Positions 16,955 through 26,504 of a DNA stretch of 33,912 nt are shown piece by piece (the first letter of the stretch is position 1; every line of letters starts with the position of its first letter). The stretch is from positions 1 through 33,912 of the forward strand of contig JAGXOG010000009.1 of NCBI GenBank assembly GCA_023660015.1, read 5' to 3'. The notes beneath the pieces were generated by a model. The model was not told the DNA's origin. It did no database searches and saw only the letters and a program-made list of their open reading frames with translations. Position numbers and translations under genes: made by a program. The DNA is from Elusimicrobia bacterium LH_S2 (GTDB taxonomy: Bacteria; CG03; SLGR01; JAGXOG01).

Positions 16955-19234
16955 TTACTTTAACTCTTTGGATAACTCTTTAACGATATCTTCGGGAAGG
17001 CAGGGAACTTTTCTGAACCATATCCCGGTAGCGTCGTGTATTGCATTTAATATGGCCGCCGCCGGGCCCACCATCGGGGGCTCTCCTAACCCTTTTGCCC
17101 CGCGGGGCCCTTCGGGGTAAGCGGATTCAACGAGTATCGGTTCCACATCGCAAATGTCCATGGTGGTAGGAACAGTATACCCAGAAAGCGACGGATTCAG
17201 TATTTTGCCTTCTTCCATGACAAGATTTTCATATAAGGCGTAGCCGATTGCCTGAACGGCACCCCCCTGAATCTGGCCTTCGGCTGAAGGCGGGTGTATA
17301 GCCTTGCCCACATCATGGGCGGCAACCAGGCGTTTAACGTTAACTACACCCGTTTCGGTATCTACCTCTACTTCGCAGGCATTTGTGGAAAAAGAATATA
17401 CCGGATAAGCGTCTCCTAATCCCGTCTTTTCATCAAAACTTACATTTTCTATCTTATACCAACCCTGGGCGGCAACCCGTTCTCTTGACTGGTAAGCAAG
17501 GTTTACTGCATCGACATAATCAATTTCCCCTTCGTCGGATACGTATTTACCGTCTTTTACCTTTATATCAAAAGGCCTGACCCCCATCTTATCGGCGGCG
17601 GCCTTAAAAAGAGATTCCCTCACCTTTAATGCCGCGTCCTTTACAGCATTACCCCCCATGAGCGTAGTTCGTGAAGCCACCGTGGGCCCGGAATCCGGAA
17701 CCCTTGTTGTATCGGGTTTAAGTACCTCTACCATATCATAAGAGCAGCCCAGTATATCCGCACATATACGGTTAAATACTGTCTCTGCACCCTGCCCCAT
17801 CTCGACATTTCCTATAGCCACAAAGACCGTGCCGTCTTCTTTAATATGCACTTGGGCTGCGGCCTTGGCAAAATATTTGCCTTCCGCACCGAGACCGACA
17901 CCATAAAATACGGTAGCCATCCCCATCCCCCTCTTTACGGGGCCGCTGTCTGACCCCTTGTATTGCTTGAATTTAATTCTGTCCAGGGTTTTCTCAACGG
18001 TTTCGGCCATGCCGCATGAACTGCCGACAGTCTGGCCGGTTGCCGTTATGCTTCCCGGCTTTAAGAGGTTCTTCTTTCTTAACTTTACGGGGTCCATATC
18101 TAATTTTTCGGCGAGTTCGTCAATTAAAATTTCGTTGGCAAAATTCACTTGTGGCTGCCCAAATCCCCGGAAAGCTCCGCAGGGAACAGTATTTGTAGCC
18201 ATCGCATAGGAATCCGCTTTTACATTATCTATCTGGTAAGGCCCTGTAATATGTATTATTCCCCGCCAGGCAACTATGGGAGAAAGAGTGCAGAAGGCTC
18301 CCCCGTTTACAATATATTCGGCTTCGCAGGCCACTAATTTCCCCTCTGATGTGGCACCGTATTTTATCCTGGTACGGGCCGGGTGTCGTTTGGACATGGC
18401 GTGAAAATCTTCTTCCCGGTCATATATTAAACTTACCGGCATACCGGTTTTGCGGGCAAGCAGCGCGGCATGAGTAGCTATTATTGAAGGCATATCCTCT
18501 TTACCGCCGAATCCACCGCCGGTTTCGGCCTGGATAACCCGGACATCGGAATATTTAATTCCCAGCACTTTAACTAAAGCATTATGCACATAAAACGGGC
18601 ACTGCATAGAGCCTTTTACCAATATCCCCCCCGAAGGCAACGGTTCGGCCGTCATTCCCTGGTTTTCAAGGTAACAGTGCACCTGGTGTCCGGTATTATA
18701 TACTCTTTCTATTATCACATCGGCATTCTTAAAACCCTCGTCTATATTGCCTTTTCTTATTTTAAAATTGGAATGTACGTTTTCATCGCCCCCTACATAG
18801 ACGGCATCCGGAGTCATAGCCTCCACCGGGTCGTAAATACCCGGATATTTGTCAATCTTAAGCTCCGCCGCACGCATCGCTGCCACCGCCTGTTCGGGAG
18901 TTTCTGCTGCCACCAGGGCCACGGCCTGACCGTAGAATTTTACTTCTTTATCGGCAAGGCAGGGATAATCTTCTTTTACAAAAGGCACGACGTTATCACC
19001 CGGTATATCTTCGGCCTTTACTACCGCTCTCACCCCGGGCATCTTTTTTATATCCTCAAGGTTCTTAAAACCCCTTATGCAGCCGTGGGTGACGGGACTT
19101 CTTATAGTAGCCCCGTGCAGAATATTTTTATATTCCGCATCTTCTATAAACTTTGCTTTGCCCGATACCTTCCTCTGGGCGTCTACCCTGATATTTCTGT
19201 CTTTCTTATTTTTTTTAGGTGTAATTACAGACAT
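16955..19234 (-). CDS. Xanthine dehydrogenase/aldehyde oxidase family molybdopterin-binding large subunit
   Basis: 759 aa; ETGGGFGGKED, CGAFRGFGQPQVNFANE, GNVEMGQGAETVFNRICADILG, PSAEGQIQGGAVQAIGYALYE, GAKGLGEPPMVGPAAAILNAIHDATG. Confidence 0.94.
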   Translation of the reverse strand: MSVITPKKNKKDRNIRVDAQRKVSGKAKFIEDAEYKNILHGATIRSPVTHGCIRGFKNLEDIKKMPGVRAVVKAEDIPGDNVVPFVKEDYPCLADKEVKFYGQAVALVAAETPEQAVAAMRAAELKIDKYPGIYDPVEAMTPDAVYVGGDENVHSNFKIRKGNIDEGFKNADVIIERVYNTGHQVHCYLENQGMTAEPLPSGGILVKGSMQCPFYVHNALVKVLGIKYSDVRVIQAETGGGFGGKEDMPSIIATHAALLARKTGMPVSLIYDREEDFHAMSKRHPARTRIKYGATSEGKLVACEAEYIVNGGAFCTLSPIVAWRGIIHITGPYQIDNVKADSYAMATNTVPCGAFRGFGQPQVNFANEILIDELAEKLDMDPVKLRKKNLLKPGSITATGQTVGSSCGMAETVEKTLDRIKFKQYKGSDSGPVKRGMGMATVFYGVGLGAEGKYFAKAAAQVHIKEDGTVFVAIGNVEMGQGAETVFNRICADILGCSYDMVEVLKPDTTRVPDSGPTVASRTTLMGGNAVKDAALKVRESLFKAAADKMGVRPFDIKVKDGKYVSDEGEIDYVDAVNLAYQSRERVAAQGWYKIENVSFDEKTGLGDAYPVYSFSTNACEVEVDTETGVVNVKRLVAAHDVGKAIHPPSAEGQIQGGAVQAIGYALYENLVMEEGKILNPSLSGYTVPTTMDICDVEPILVESAYPEGPRGAKGLGEPPMVGPAAAILNAIHDATGIWFRKVPCLPEDIVKELSKELK

Positions 19235-19253
19235 TAAGTTTCCTTATTATATC

Positions 19254-21758
19254 CTATTCTTCACTTAACTCTTCTGTCTCTTCGGGGGTTCTTTCTCTCA
19301 TTTCAAGTGCGCCGGAAAAGCATCTTTTTGTGCATATAGAACACCCTATGCAGTTTGAAGGGTCGATTTCCGGCTTAAGATTGTCATCGAGAGTTATAGC
19401 CAGATACGGGCACCGGGCGCAGTTGCCGCAACCCAAACAAAGGTCGGGGTCAATAAGCGAAGATATCTTTTTAGTAGCCGAAAGGTCCATGAAATTCGTT
19501 ATCGGGTCCGGCTGGGCGATTCCTATAAGTTTCTTCATCGAACTTATTCCCCGCTCTTTCATAAGAAAGCTCACCCCGTTTTTAAGCTCACCTATAATGC
19601 CGTAGCCGTATTTCATGACAATTGTGCAATATTGAACTGTCTTTGCCCCCAGGGCGAGAAAATTAGCGCTCTGAAGATAATCCATGGGACCGCCGTTACC
19701 TGATATAGGAACTCCCATCGGGGCCGTGCGGGCCAGCGTAAAATAACTTATGGGGGCTACCCCCTCTCCGCTCATACCGAGAACTACCCCGTCGGGCCAT
19801 CTTTCTTTTTCCCTATCTTCAAATCCGAGAACCGGGAAAGTGTTAGCCAGCGTAACGCCGGCTTTCTTATCCGGATATTTCGAGAGCGTCTCTTTTACTG
19901 CCTCCATTATGGTCTCAATAGAAGTTACCGCCGCGGAAAGTTTAAAGAGCTTGGGTATCTCCGGGTTACTTACTTCCATTACCCATTCTATAACCTTAGC
20001 TGTAGCTTCGGCGCTCTGGGAAACTATATCGCCCTCTGTTCCCTCACCGCCCTGCGGACAGGAAAGGCTGTACTCTATTCCCATGGCCCCGGCCTCTTCA
20101 AGCCGTTTTGTATTGGACTGCCACCCTTTTTTATCCTCCGTATCATTTCCGGTTACCGGCCCGCCGGTTGAAGACATGGTAAGCTTATCCGGGTATTCTT
20201 TTACCAGACGCTCAACTTCGCCGCAGACCCTCTCTAAGAGGTGGCCTGAGACATTGTCGCAGTTGCCGTAGGTGGTGTCGTTGAAAGTATGCATATATTC
20301 ACCGGGAATATATATGGGACCCGAAGCAAATGATGTTTTCAGGACTCCGCCCGACCAGCCGGCTTCGTAAGCTTTTTTCATCTGGTCGTAACCGTCGGAC
20401 GGAGGAGCGGCAGAAAGCAGGAAAGGAGTATCTATTTTCCTGCCGAAAAAATCTGTCTCCAGAGATACCGGCGTGCTGATATAACCTTCAATAGAAGAAT
20501 TGTTTTTATTTTTCTCTTTTATTTCAATATTTCTGCCTGATATAATAATTGAATCAATTTTTTCAGCGGCGTTTTTACCCGAAGAAAGAGCTTCTACCAC
20601 CGTAGAAGGCCCATAGTCACAGTCCCCGGCAAGTATCACATCTGTGCCGGAAATTTCAGGTAGTTTTGGGCGGTTGCCCACTGCTATTATTACATATTCA
20701 ATGTCGCTGCGGGACCGGGCGGAATCTCCGACTTCTGAAATATCGGCAAGATTAAAGAGTTCGCCTTTTAATTTAACTTTTACGGTTTCAAGCCCGGTTA
20801 CCTTATCGCCGGACATATTAATTTTATTTACTTTTGTCCTTCCGGAGACCTCTATATTATAGTCGAAAATTTCTTCCCTCTCCCTTTGGGTTAAGGGGAG
20901 TTCGGAAACTGTTTCCAGAGCAAACATCTCTACATCGGATGCTCCGTTTATCTTAGCTATAGTAGCGCAGTCAAGAGCCACGGCTCCGCCGCCTATTACC
21001 GCTACTCGTCCGGAGAGATCATAATCATCAGGATTATCTAAATAATCTAAAGAATTTATTGCTTTCTCTTCGTTTTCTGCTCCGGGATAAATTGGTTTCC
21101 ATAGACCGACAGCAACTATAATACCATCGTATCCTTTATCCTTAAGTTTACTTATATTCTCTATCCTGGTTCCGGTATTAATATTTATATCTCCGAGCCC
21201 GGAAATAAATTCTGTATCTTTTCTTAACATATTCTTGTCAAGCCGGTAATCGGGGATTAAATTACACGCCCCCCCGAGGTCGTCTCTCTCTTCGTAAATA
21301 TCTACACTATATCCTTTCTGTCCCAAAATAGCCGCAGCGCCGAGACCGGCCGGTCCGGCGCCTATAACAGCAACCCTTTTTCCGTTAGACTCGGGCCGAA
21401 GAAATTCCGGAATTCCCCCTACTTCCCGCGCCTTATTAATTATATGGGCCTGGAGGTCAGGTATATTTATCGGGCTATCAAAAAGTTCATGGCTGCATTC
21501 GGCCATACAGTGGGTTTCCGGGCATACCATGCCGCATACTCCGCCCAGAGGATTGTTTTTCATAATCATTGCCGCAGCACGCTTATAGTCACCTTCGGAA
21601 GCTACCCGGGCGGCCATTATAAAATCTGCCGGTGAGCAGCCTGCCGGACATCCGTCCTTGCACGATTTTTCCTCGCAGTATTCACATCTTTGAGTCTCGG
21701 CTAAAAACTGTTTTTTCGTATATACCTGGCCCTCTTGTTTGTAATGATTTTTTTCCAT
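19254..21758 (-). CDS. PreT-PreA fusion / dihydropyrimidine-dehydrogenase-like flavo-iron-sulfur oxidoreductase
   Basis: 834 aa. N-terminal Cys-rich GltD-like domain (CEYCEEKSCKDGCPAGC), FAD motif VAVIGAGPAGLGAAAIL, second nucleotide-binding motif VAVIGGGAVALDCA, DHODH/PreA-like TIM barrel, C-terminal 2x[4Fe-4S] (CLGCGNCARCPY; CIGCSICTKRC). Confidence 0.88.
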   Translation of the reverse strand: MEKNHYKQEGQVYTKKQFLAETQRCEYCEEKSCKDGCPAGCSPADFIMAARVASEGDYKRAAAMIMKNNPLGGVCGMVCPETHCMAECSHELFDSPINIPDLQAHIINKAREVGGIPEFLRPESNGKRVAVIGAGPAGLGAAAILGQKGYSVDIYEERDDLGGACNLIPDYRLDKNMLRKDTEFISGLGDININTGTRIENISKLKDKGYDGIIVAVGLWKPIYPGAENEEKAINSLDYLDNPDDYDLSGRVAVIGGGAVALDCATIAKINGASDVEMFALETVSELPLTQREREEIFDYNIEVSGRTKVNKINMSGDKVTGLETVKVKLKGELFNLADISEVGDSARSRSDIEYVIIAVGNRPKLPEISGTDVILAGDCDYGPSTVVEALSSGKNAAEKIDSIIISGRNIEIKEKNKNNSSIEGYISTPVSLETDFFGRKIDTPFLLSAAPPSDGYDQMKKAYEAGWSGGVLKTSFASGPIYIPGEYMHTFNDTTYGNCDNVSGHLLERVCGEVERLVKEYPDKLTMSSTGGPVTGNDTEDKKGWQSNTKRLEEAGAMGIEYSLSCPQGGEGTEGDIVSQSAEATAKVIEWVMEVSNPEIPKLFKLSAAVTSIETIMEAVKETLSKYPDKKAGVTLANTFPVLGFEDREKERWPDGVVLGMSGEGVAPISYFTLARTAPMGVPISGNGGPMDYLQSANFLALGAKTVQYCTIVMKYGYGIIGELKNGVSFLMKERGISSMKKLIGIAQPDPITNFMDLSATKKISSLIDPDLCLGCGNCARCPYLAITLDDNLKPEIDPSNCIGCSICTKRCFSGALEMRERTPEETEELSEE

Positions 21759-22052
21759 CTAATTATTTCCTTTACTTTAATTCCTCTTTCCACCGACTGT
21801 AAATATTATTTTTATATCCATTATTATATAAAAAATATTTTTCTTATCAAAATTAATCCCTATTCCTTCTGCCGTTAAATTTAAATTTGATTTTACGCTA
21901 TAAACCAATAATTAAAAAATTTTTGTACCTTAGCTTATCGCCGTATCTTTTTTTACAAGACACCGGATGCTTTGCCGCGCGTATTTTACATCTCTGTGGC
22001 ATAGATTATATGGTATAGAATGCTTTTAAATTCTATTCTCTTTTGCATCTTT

Positions 22053-23696
22053 TTAAATTTTATACTCAAGTTTATCCATACTTTTTGCGCCTATTTTTAA
22101 AGGAAGAATATTTGCCGTCGCATTTAAAATTACCAGCGCTATTACTATAACCGCCACCGCCGGTTTATAGTAAGTCCCCGACGCCATTTTGCTCATAAAA
22201 TACATCCTTACCCAAACGGCTTCCAGACCTAGAGTTATTCCTATATAAGCAAAACTGTATATCATATAGATTACTCCGCCCCAGGATGACTCTATCTCGG
22301 CGGGATTATCTGCATCGAATTTAGGATAGAGAGCCGAAAGACCTATTCCGATAGAAGTTATAGCAAATGCTGCCGCAAATACGGTTACCGACGAAAGAAT
22401 GCTTAAAAATGACGGTGCTTTTAAAATAATATTTGAGGATACTATAAGAATCACTCCCATAAATAAAACCGGAATAATATTCTGAATATATTTTTTACGC
22501 AATACTTTTGCGGTGTTAAACGGCGAGGTCATCACCACCCAGAAATATTTTCCTTCCAGGCTTATAGCGCTAAACGAAAACCTTAACCCCACCGCGGCAA
22601 TAACAAACCCCACCATGCCTATATTTAAAAAAGCTATAAGGTAATGTATATAAGAAATATCGAGCGGGAGTTTGTATATATTAAAAATATATATAAATAT
22701 CAGGGCCGCTATAAGCAGCAACTGCGTCCATTGGCGGGTATCCCTGAAAAAGGTCTTTATATCTTTGGCAAATATGGGATCCTTATAAAATTTTTGGGAA
22801 GCAAATCTTTTTTTCTCTTCGCTTCGGACTTTCTCCCAACCCACATAAAAATATTTTTTAGCTATATAGCCGTAGAGCGCGGCCACCGAAAGAGAGATAA
22901 GAGTCAGAATTGTAAGTGATACCCACCATCCGGGACGGTTATTTATAAATTCCACGGCAAGTCGGCTTATCCAGTGAGATGGAAGATAAAAAGAGTCGGG
23001 AAGCTCAAACTTAGCCAGGTATCCGGCAGCTAAACTGCCCTGCCCCGGACGGAGTATCTGCTCCAGCTTTAACATTCTAAAAAGGACATAGAGCCCGGTA
23101 CCAAATATCACAAGGCCTAGTATAAGAAAATCCCGTATCTTTCTGGCCGGAAAGATTTTTACTATTATAACCACAAGCGTCATTCCCCCGGCGGCAGCGC
23201 TTAAAAAGAAAAAAATTACGGCCGGCGGAAAAAAGATATAGGCCTTAAGGGCTACGGGGAAATTCACCGCAAGAGCTATAAATAAAGGGACTATAACAAT
23301 TACGCTCATCCAAGCAGCATAAACCGCCGTCCGAAGAAGCTTGCCGTATAATACCCCCCTTAAATCAAGGGGGGATACTATCAAAAAATCATTATCCCCG
23401 GAAAAATAAAGAGTTGAAAAGGCGGTTATAATACTTGAATAGACCAGGAGCACAAATAAAGCGAGAAAAACAGTTCCGATAAGGCGCCCTACCAGCGGCG
23501 CCCCTACTATGGGGATATCTTTAATATAACTTATGACCCGGTAAAAACCGACAAAAAGAAGGCTCATAAAAAAAAGAGCCAGAAAAAGCGAAATAAAAAA
23601 TTTAACTTTGTTGTTTAAAAGCTCTTTAAAATTATGTCTGTTCTCTTTCAGCCAGGCGCCGAGGTAAAGTTTGAAAGTATTAAAAGCGCTTTTCAC
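22053..23696 (-). CDS. ABC-2-type transporter permease (putative exporter)
   Basis: 547 aa, many TM segments, pattern typical of large ABC-2 permeases; immediately downstream of an ABC ATPase. Confidence 0.8.
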   Translation of the reverse strand: MKSAFNTFKLYLGAWLKENRHNFKELLNNKVKFFISLFLALFFMSLLFVGFYRVISYIKDIPIVGAPLVGRLIGTVFLALFVLLVYSSIITAFSTLYFSGDNDFLIVSPLDLRGVLYGKLLRTAVYAAWMSVIVIVPLFIALAVNFPVALKAYIFFPPAVIFFFLSAAAGGMTLVVIIVKIFPARKIRDFLILGLVIFGTGLYVLFRMLKLEQILRPGQGSLAAGYLAKFELPDSFYLPSHWISRLAVEFINNRPGWWVSLTILTLISLSVAALYGYIAKKYFYVGWEKVRSEEKKRFASQKFYKDPIFAKDIKTFFRDTRQWTQLLLIAALIFIYIFNIYKLPLDISYIHYLIAFLNIGMVGFVIAAVGLRFSFSAISLEGKYFWVVMTSPFNTAKVLRKKYIQNIIPVLFMGVILIVSSNIILKAPSFLSILSSVTVFAAAFAITSIGIGLSALYPKFDADNPAEIESSWGGVIYMIYSFAYIGITLGLEAVWVRMYFMSKMASGTYYKPAVAVIVIALVILNATANILPLKIGAKSMDKLEYKI

Positions 23697-23702
23697 GGTG
23701 AT

Positions 23703-24473
23703 TTAAGTATTTCGGGTTATATGGAGATATACTTCTTCCAGGGTATCTCCCGAAGTAGACGGAAGGCCGGCCTGCGCGCTTATCTTATCGGCTATTTTTT
23801 TAAGTTCCTCAAAGGACCCCTCTGCTATTATTTTCCCTTTATTAATTATAGCTATCCGGTCGCAGAGCTCATGAGCGTCGGTAAGCGTATGAGTGGATAA
23901 AAATATTGTTCTGTTTTTTTTATCTTTTAACTCGAAAAAAATATCTTTAACCATCCGGGCCGCTTCGGGGTCGAGACCCACCATAGGTTCGTCAAGTATT
24001 ATAATCTCCGGGTCTCTCAACATCACAGAAGCAAGAAGAAGACGTTGGCGGAAACCGTGCGAATAAGATTCAACCAGATCGCAGGCAACATTGTCTATGC
24101 TGAAAATTTTAAGCTGTTTATCTATTTCTTTGTCTATACCCTCATTATTTAAATCGTATATTCCGGCGATGAATTTCATAAACTCCCAGCCGGTAAGTTT
24201 TTTATATAGATAGGGCACATCCGGCAACAAAGCAAACTTTCTTTTTGCCTCGCGGGGATTTTCAACTATATTCTCGCCACCAACAAGGATACGGCCGCAG
24301 TCGGGTTTTAAAAGCCCTGTCATCATCTTTATGGTGGTAGTCTTTCCGGCGCCGTTAGGGCCGAGAATTCCGAATATATTCCCCCCTCCTACTTCAAGAT
24401 TTATTCTATCGACGGCCACTGTATCGCCGAAACATTTCTTTATATTTTCTATTTTTAAGGCCTTGTCATTCAT
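23703..24473 (-). CDS. ABC-2-type transporter ATP-binding protein
   Basis: 256 aa; GILGPNGAGKTTTIKMMTGLLKPD, YSHGFRQRLLLASVMLRDPEIIILDEPMVGLDPEAARM. Confidence 0.93.
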   Translation of the reverse strand: MNDKALKIENIKKCFGDTVAVDRINLEVGGGNIFGILGPNGAGKTTTIKMMTGLLKPDCGRILVGGENIVENPREAKRKFALLPDVPYLYKKLTGWEFMKFIAGIYDLNNEGIDKEIDKQLKIFSIDNVACDLVESYSHGFRQRLLLASVMLRDPEIIILDEPMVGLDPEAARMVKDIFFELKDKKNRTIFLSTHTLTDAHELCDRIAIINKGKIIAEGSFEELKKIADKISAQAGLPSTSGDTLEEVYLHITRNT

Positions 24474-24479
24474 CTTTTA

Positions 24480-24737
24480 ATTATCCTTCCGGATCTACTC
24501 TGGTGTACCGTGCAGGTTAAAACCATCTGCGGCAACTATTACCTTCCCGGGCGCAACAGTTTTAACTTTTCCTCCCCTGCTGCCGTTGAGTATTTCCCCG
24601 GTTCGGTATCTAAGGGTATGCCGTAATAGACAGCTAAACCTCCGGACATATCCGTAAAAACTTAAAAATTTTTTCTCTGAAAAAGAGTTCATAGATGCAG
24701 CAAAGAAAACGCCCGCGCCGCGAATACTGCAGGGAAC
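24480..24737 (-). pseudogene. Possible decayed CDS of unknown family
   Basis: Protein-like segments switch frame: VFFAASMNSFSEKKFLSFYGYV (frame a), FTDMSGGLAVYYGIPLDTEPGKYSTAAGEEKLKLLRPG (frame b), GKVIVAADGFNLHGTPE-stop (frame a). Family not recognised. Confidence 0.3.
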
Positions 24738-26123
24738 TCACTGTAAATAATAGGGCGGTGCTTTTCTTTTTAGAAATTGCCCTCTCCCTTTCCGGCCAAT
24801 GATTTTTCCCTTCTCATATATAACTTTCCCTCTTGAAATGGTATATTCGGGATATCCTTTTACTTTAAAATTTTCATAAGGCGACCAGTCGCACATAGAA
24901 TGGAGTTTAGCAGCTTTGAGTTTAACTTTCCTGTCAGGATTAAATATAACTATGTCCGCATCGGTTCCTTCATCCAAGCTGCCCTTTTGGGGATAGAGCC
25001 CATGTATTTTAGCAGGATTAGAAGAAAGTAAACTCACCATCTTTTCAATCGGAATATCTCTTTTCACAACTCCTTCGGAATAAAATAACGGCAGCGAATT
25101 TTCAACGCCGGGCAGCCCCATCGGTATCTTTGTAAAATCATCCCCCGGGGATCTTTTTTTAGCCGCCGAAAACGGACAGTGATCGGTACCGATAGTATCT
25201 ATATCGTTTTCAAGAATACCCCTCCAGAGCTCGTAATTATCTTTAGCTTTCCTTATCGGGGGACAGGAGGCGTAGAGATACCCGTTTTTCTCTTTAAGTA
25301 TATCATCGGTAAGCATAAGATATTGCGGGCAGGTTTCAATATAAATTATGTTGCCTTCTTTTTTTATCTTTCTTATTTCTTTGGCTGCCTTAGCGCTGCT
25401 TAAATGACATATATGAAGCGGGCTTTTTGCCTCCTGGGCAAGCAGGGAAGCTCTAAGGTTTGCTTCTTTTTCTATAAATGACGGACGCGCCCAGCAATAA
25501 TCTTTCATAGTCACCCGGCCGGATTTTTTTAATTTTCCGGTAAAATAATCGGCAAGAATACCGTTTTCGGCATGGACCAAAATCAGACTTTCTAACCGGA
25601 CAGATTCTATCAGAGACCGGTATATCCCCGCGTCGTCTACTCCCCAACCTTCGGTGGCGGGCATAAATATTTTAAAGCTTTTTATTCCATATCCGGCTAC
25701 CTCTTCCATTTCCCGAAGTTTATTATCGTTGAAATTTGTCAGCTGGGCATGGAAAGAAAAATCTATTATTGATTTACCGAGGGCGGACTCTTTTTTTTCT
25801 TTAATTCTTTCCAGCATGGTCTGGCCTTCTTTGGGTATGGCAAAATCTATAAATGTAGTGACGCCCCCGGCTGCGGCGGCGGCCGAACCGTGATAAAAAT
25901 CATCCTCGGAGAAAGAATTATATGCCGGCAGCTCTAAATGAACATGGGGGTCGATTATCCCGGGCAGAGTATATAACCCGTCAGCTTTAATTTCACGGGC
26001 TCCGGCCGGGGTTTTAAGAGAAGGCGCTATCTTTGCTATTTTCTGACCTTGAATTAAAAGATCGGTTTCCTTTATGCCGGTGTCCGTTACCAGCCGACTG
26101 CCTTTTATTACAAGACCAGTCAT
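24738..26123 (-). CDS. Dihydropyrimidinase / hydantoinase (HyuA-like cyclic amidohydrolase)
   Basis: 461 aa; GIIDPHVHLELP, carbamylated-Lys context GIKSFKIFMP, LILVHAENG, LHICHLSS, IGTDHCPF, SNPAKIHGLYPQKGSLDEGTDADIVIFNP. Confidence 0.9.
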   Translation of the reverse strand: MTGLVIKGSRLVTDTGIKETDLLIQGQKIAKIAPSLKTPAGAREIKADGLYTLPGIIDPHVHLELPAYNSFSEDDFYHGSAAAAAGGVTTFIDFAIPKEGQTMLERIKEKKESALGKSIIDFSFHAQLTNFNDNKLREMEEVAGYGIKSFKIFMPATEGWGVDDAGIYRSLIESVRLESLILVHAENGILADYFTGKLKKSGRVTMKDYCWARPSFIEKEANLRASLLAQEAKSPLHICHLSSAKAAKEIRKIKKEGNIIYIETCPQYLMLTDDILKEKNGYLYASCPPIRKAKDNYELWRGILENDIDTIGTDHCPFSAAKKRSPGDDFTKIPMGLPGVENSLPLFYSEGVVKRDIPIEKMVSLLSSNPAKIHGLYPQKGSLDEGTDADIVIFNPDRKVKLKAAKLHSMCDWSPYENFKVKGYPEYTISRGKVIYEKGKIIGRKGRGQFLKRKAPPYYLQ

Positions 26124-26132
26124 GGATAAGAA

Positions 26133-26504
26133 TTAAATTGTAACCATTTCTTTGCGTAGAGTTTTAACTGCATTATTGTCGTCTATAATTATAACTTTGA
26201 CTTCCTGTTTTTCGCCTTCGGTAATCCAGGCCGAGGCAAAGACTATAAGTTTATCACCAGGATTCCCTTTTCTTGCCGCCCCGCCGTTTAGACAGATATA
26301 GCCCGAACCTCTTTTCCCTTCAATTACATAGGTCTCAAATCTTTCCCCGTTGGCTATATTAATAACCTCAACCATCTCATACTCTTTAATGCCGGCAGCG
26401 TCAATAAGATTCTTATCTATAGTTATACTGCCTTTGTAATTAAGATTTGATTCTATAACCGTCAATCCGTGAAGTTTTGATTTTAAAAATTTTTTAAGCA
26501 TCAT
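26133..26504 (-). CDS. panD: Aspartate 1-decarboxylase
   Basis: KFLKSKLHGLTVIESNLNYKGSITIDKNLIDAAGIKEYEMVEVINIANGERFETYVIEGKRGSGYICLNGGAARKGNPGDKLIVFA, including the Gly-Ser self-processing site (YKGSITID). Confidence 0.93.
   Translation of the reverse strand: MMLKKFLKSKLHGLTVIESNLNYKGSITIDKNLIDAAGIKEYEMVEVINIANGERFETYVIEGKRGSGYICLNGGAARKGNPGDKLIVFASAWITEGEKQEVKVIIIDDNNAVKTLRKEMVTI

Noticed and set aside
18584-19237. 217-aa plus-strand ORF
   Set aside because: Antisense to the strongly supported XDH large-subunit gene; composition reflects reverse-strand reading of conserved coding sequence.
19750-20271. 173-aa plus-strand ORF
   Set aside because: Antisense to the PreA-like barrel of the DPD-like fusion; no recognisable family.
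21759-22052. Possible tRNA or riboswitch in the 295-nt gap
   Set aside because: No cloverleaf or T-loop consensus and no recognisable aptamer motif seen by eye; an Infernal/tRNAscan run would settle it.
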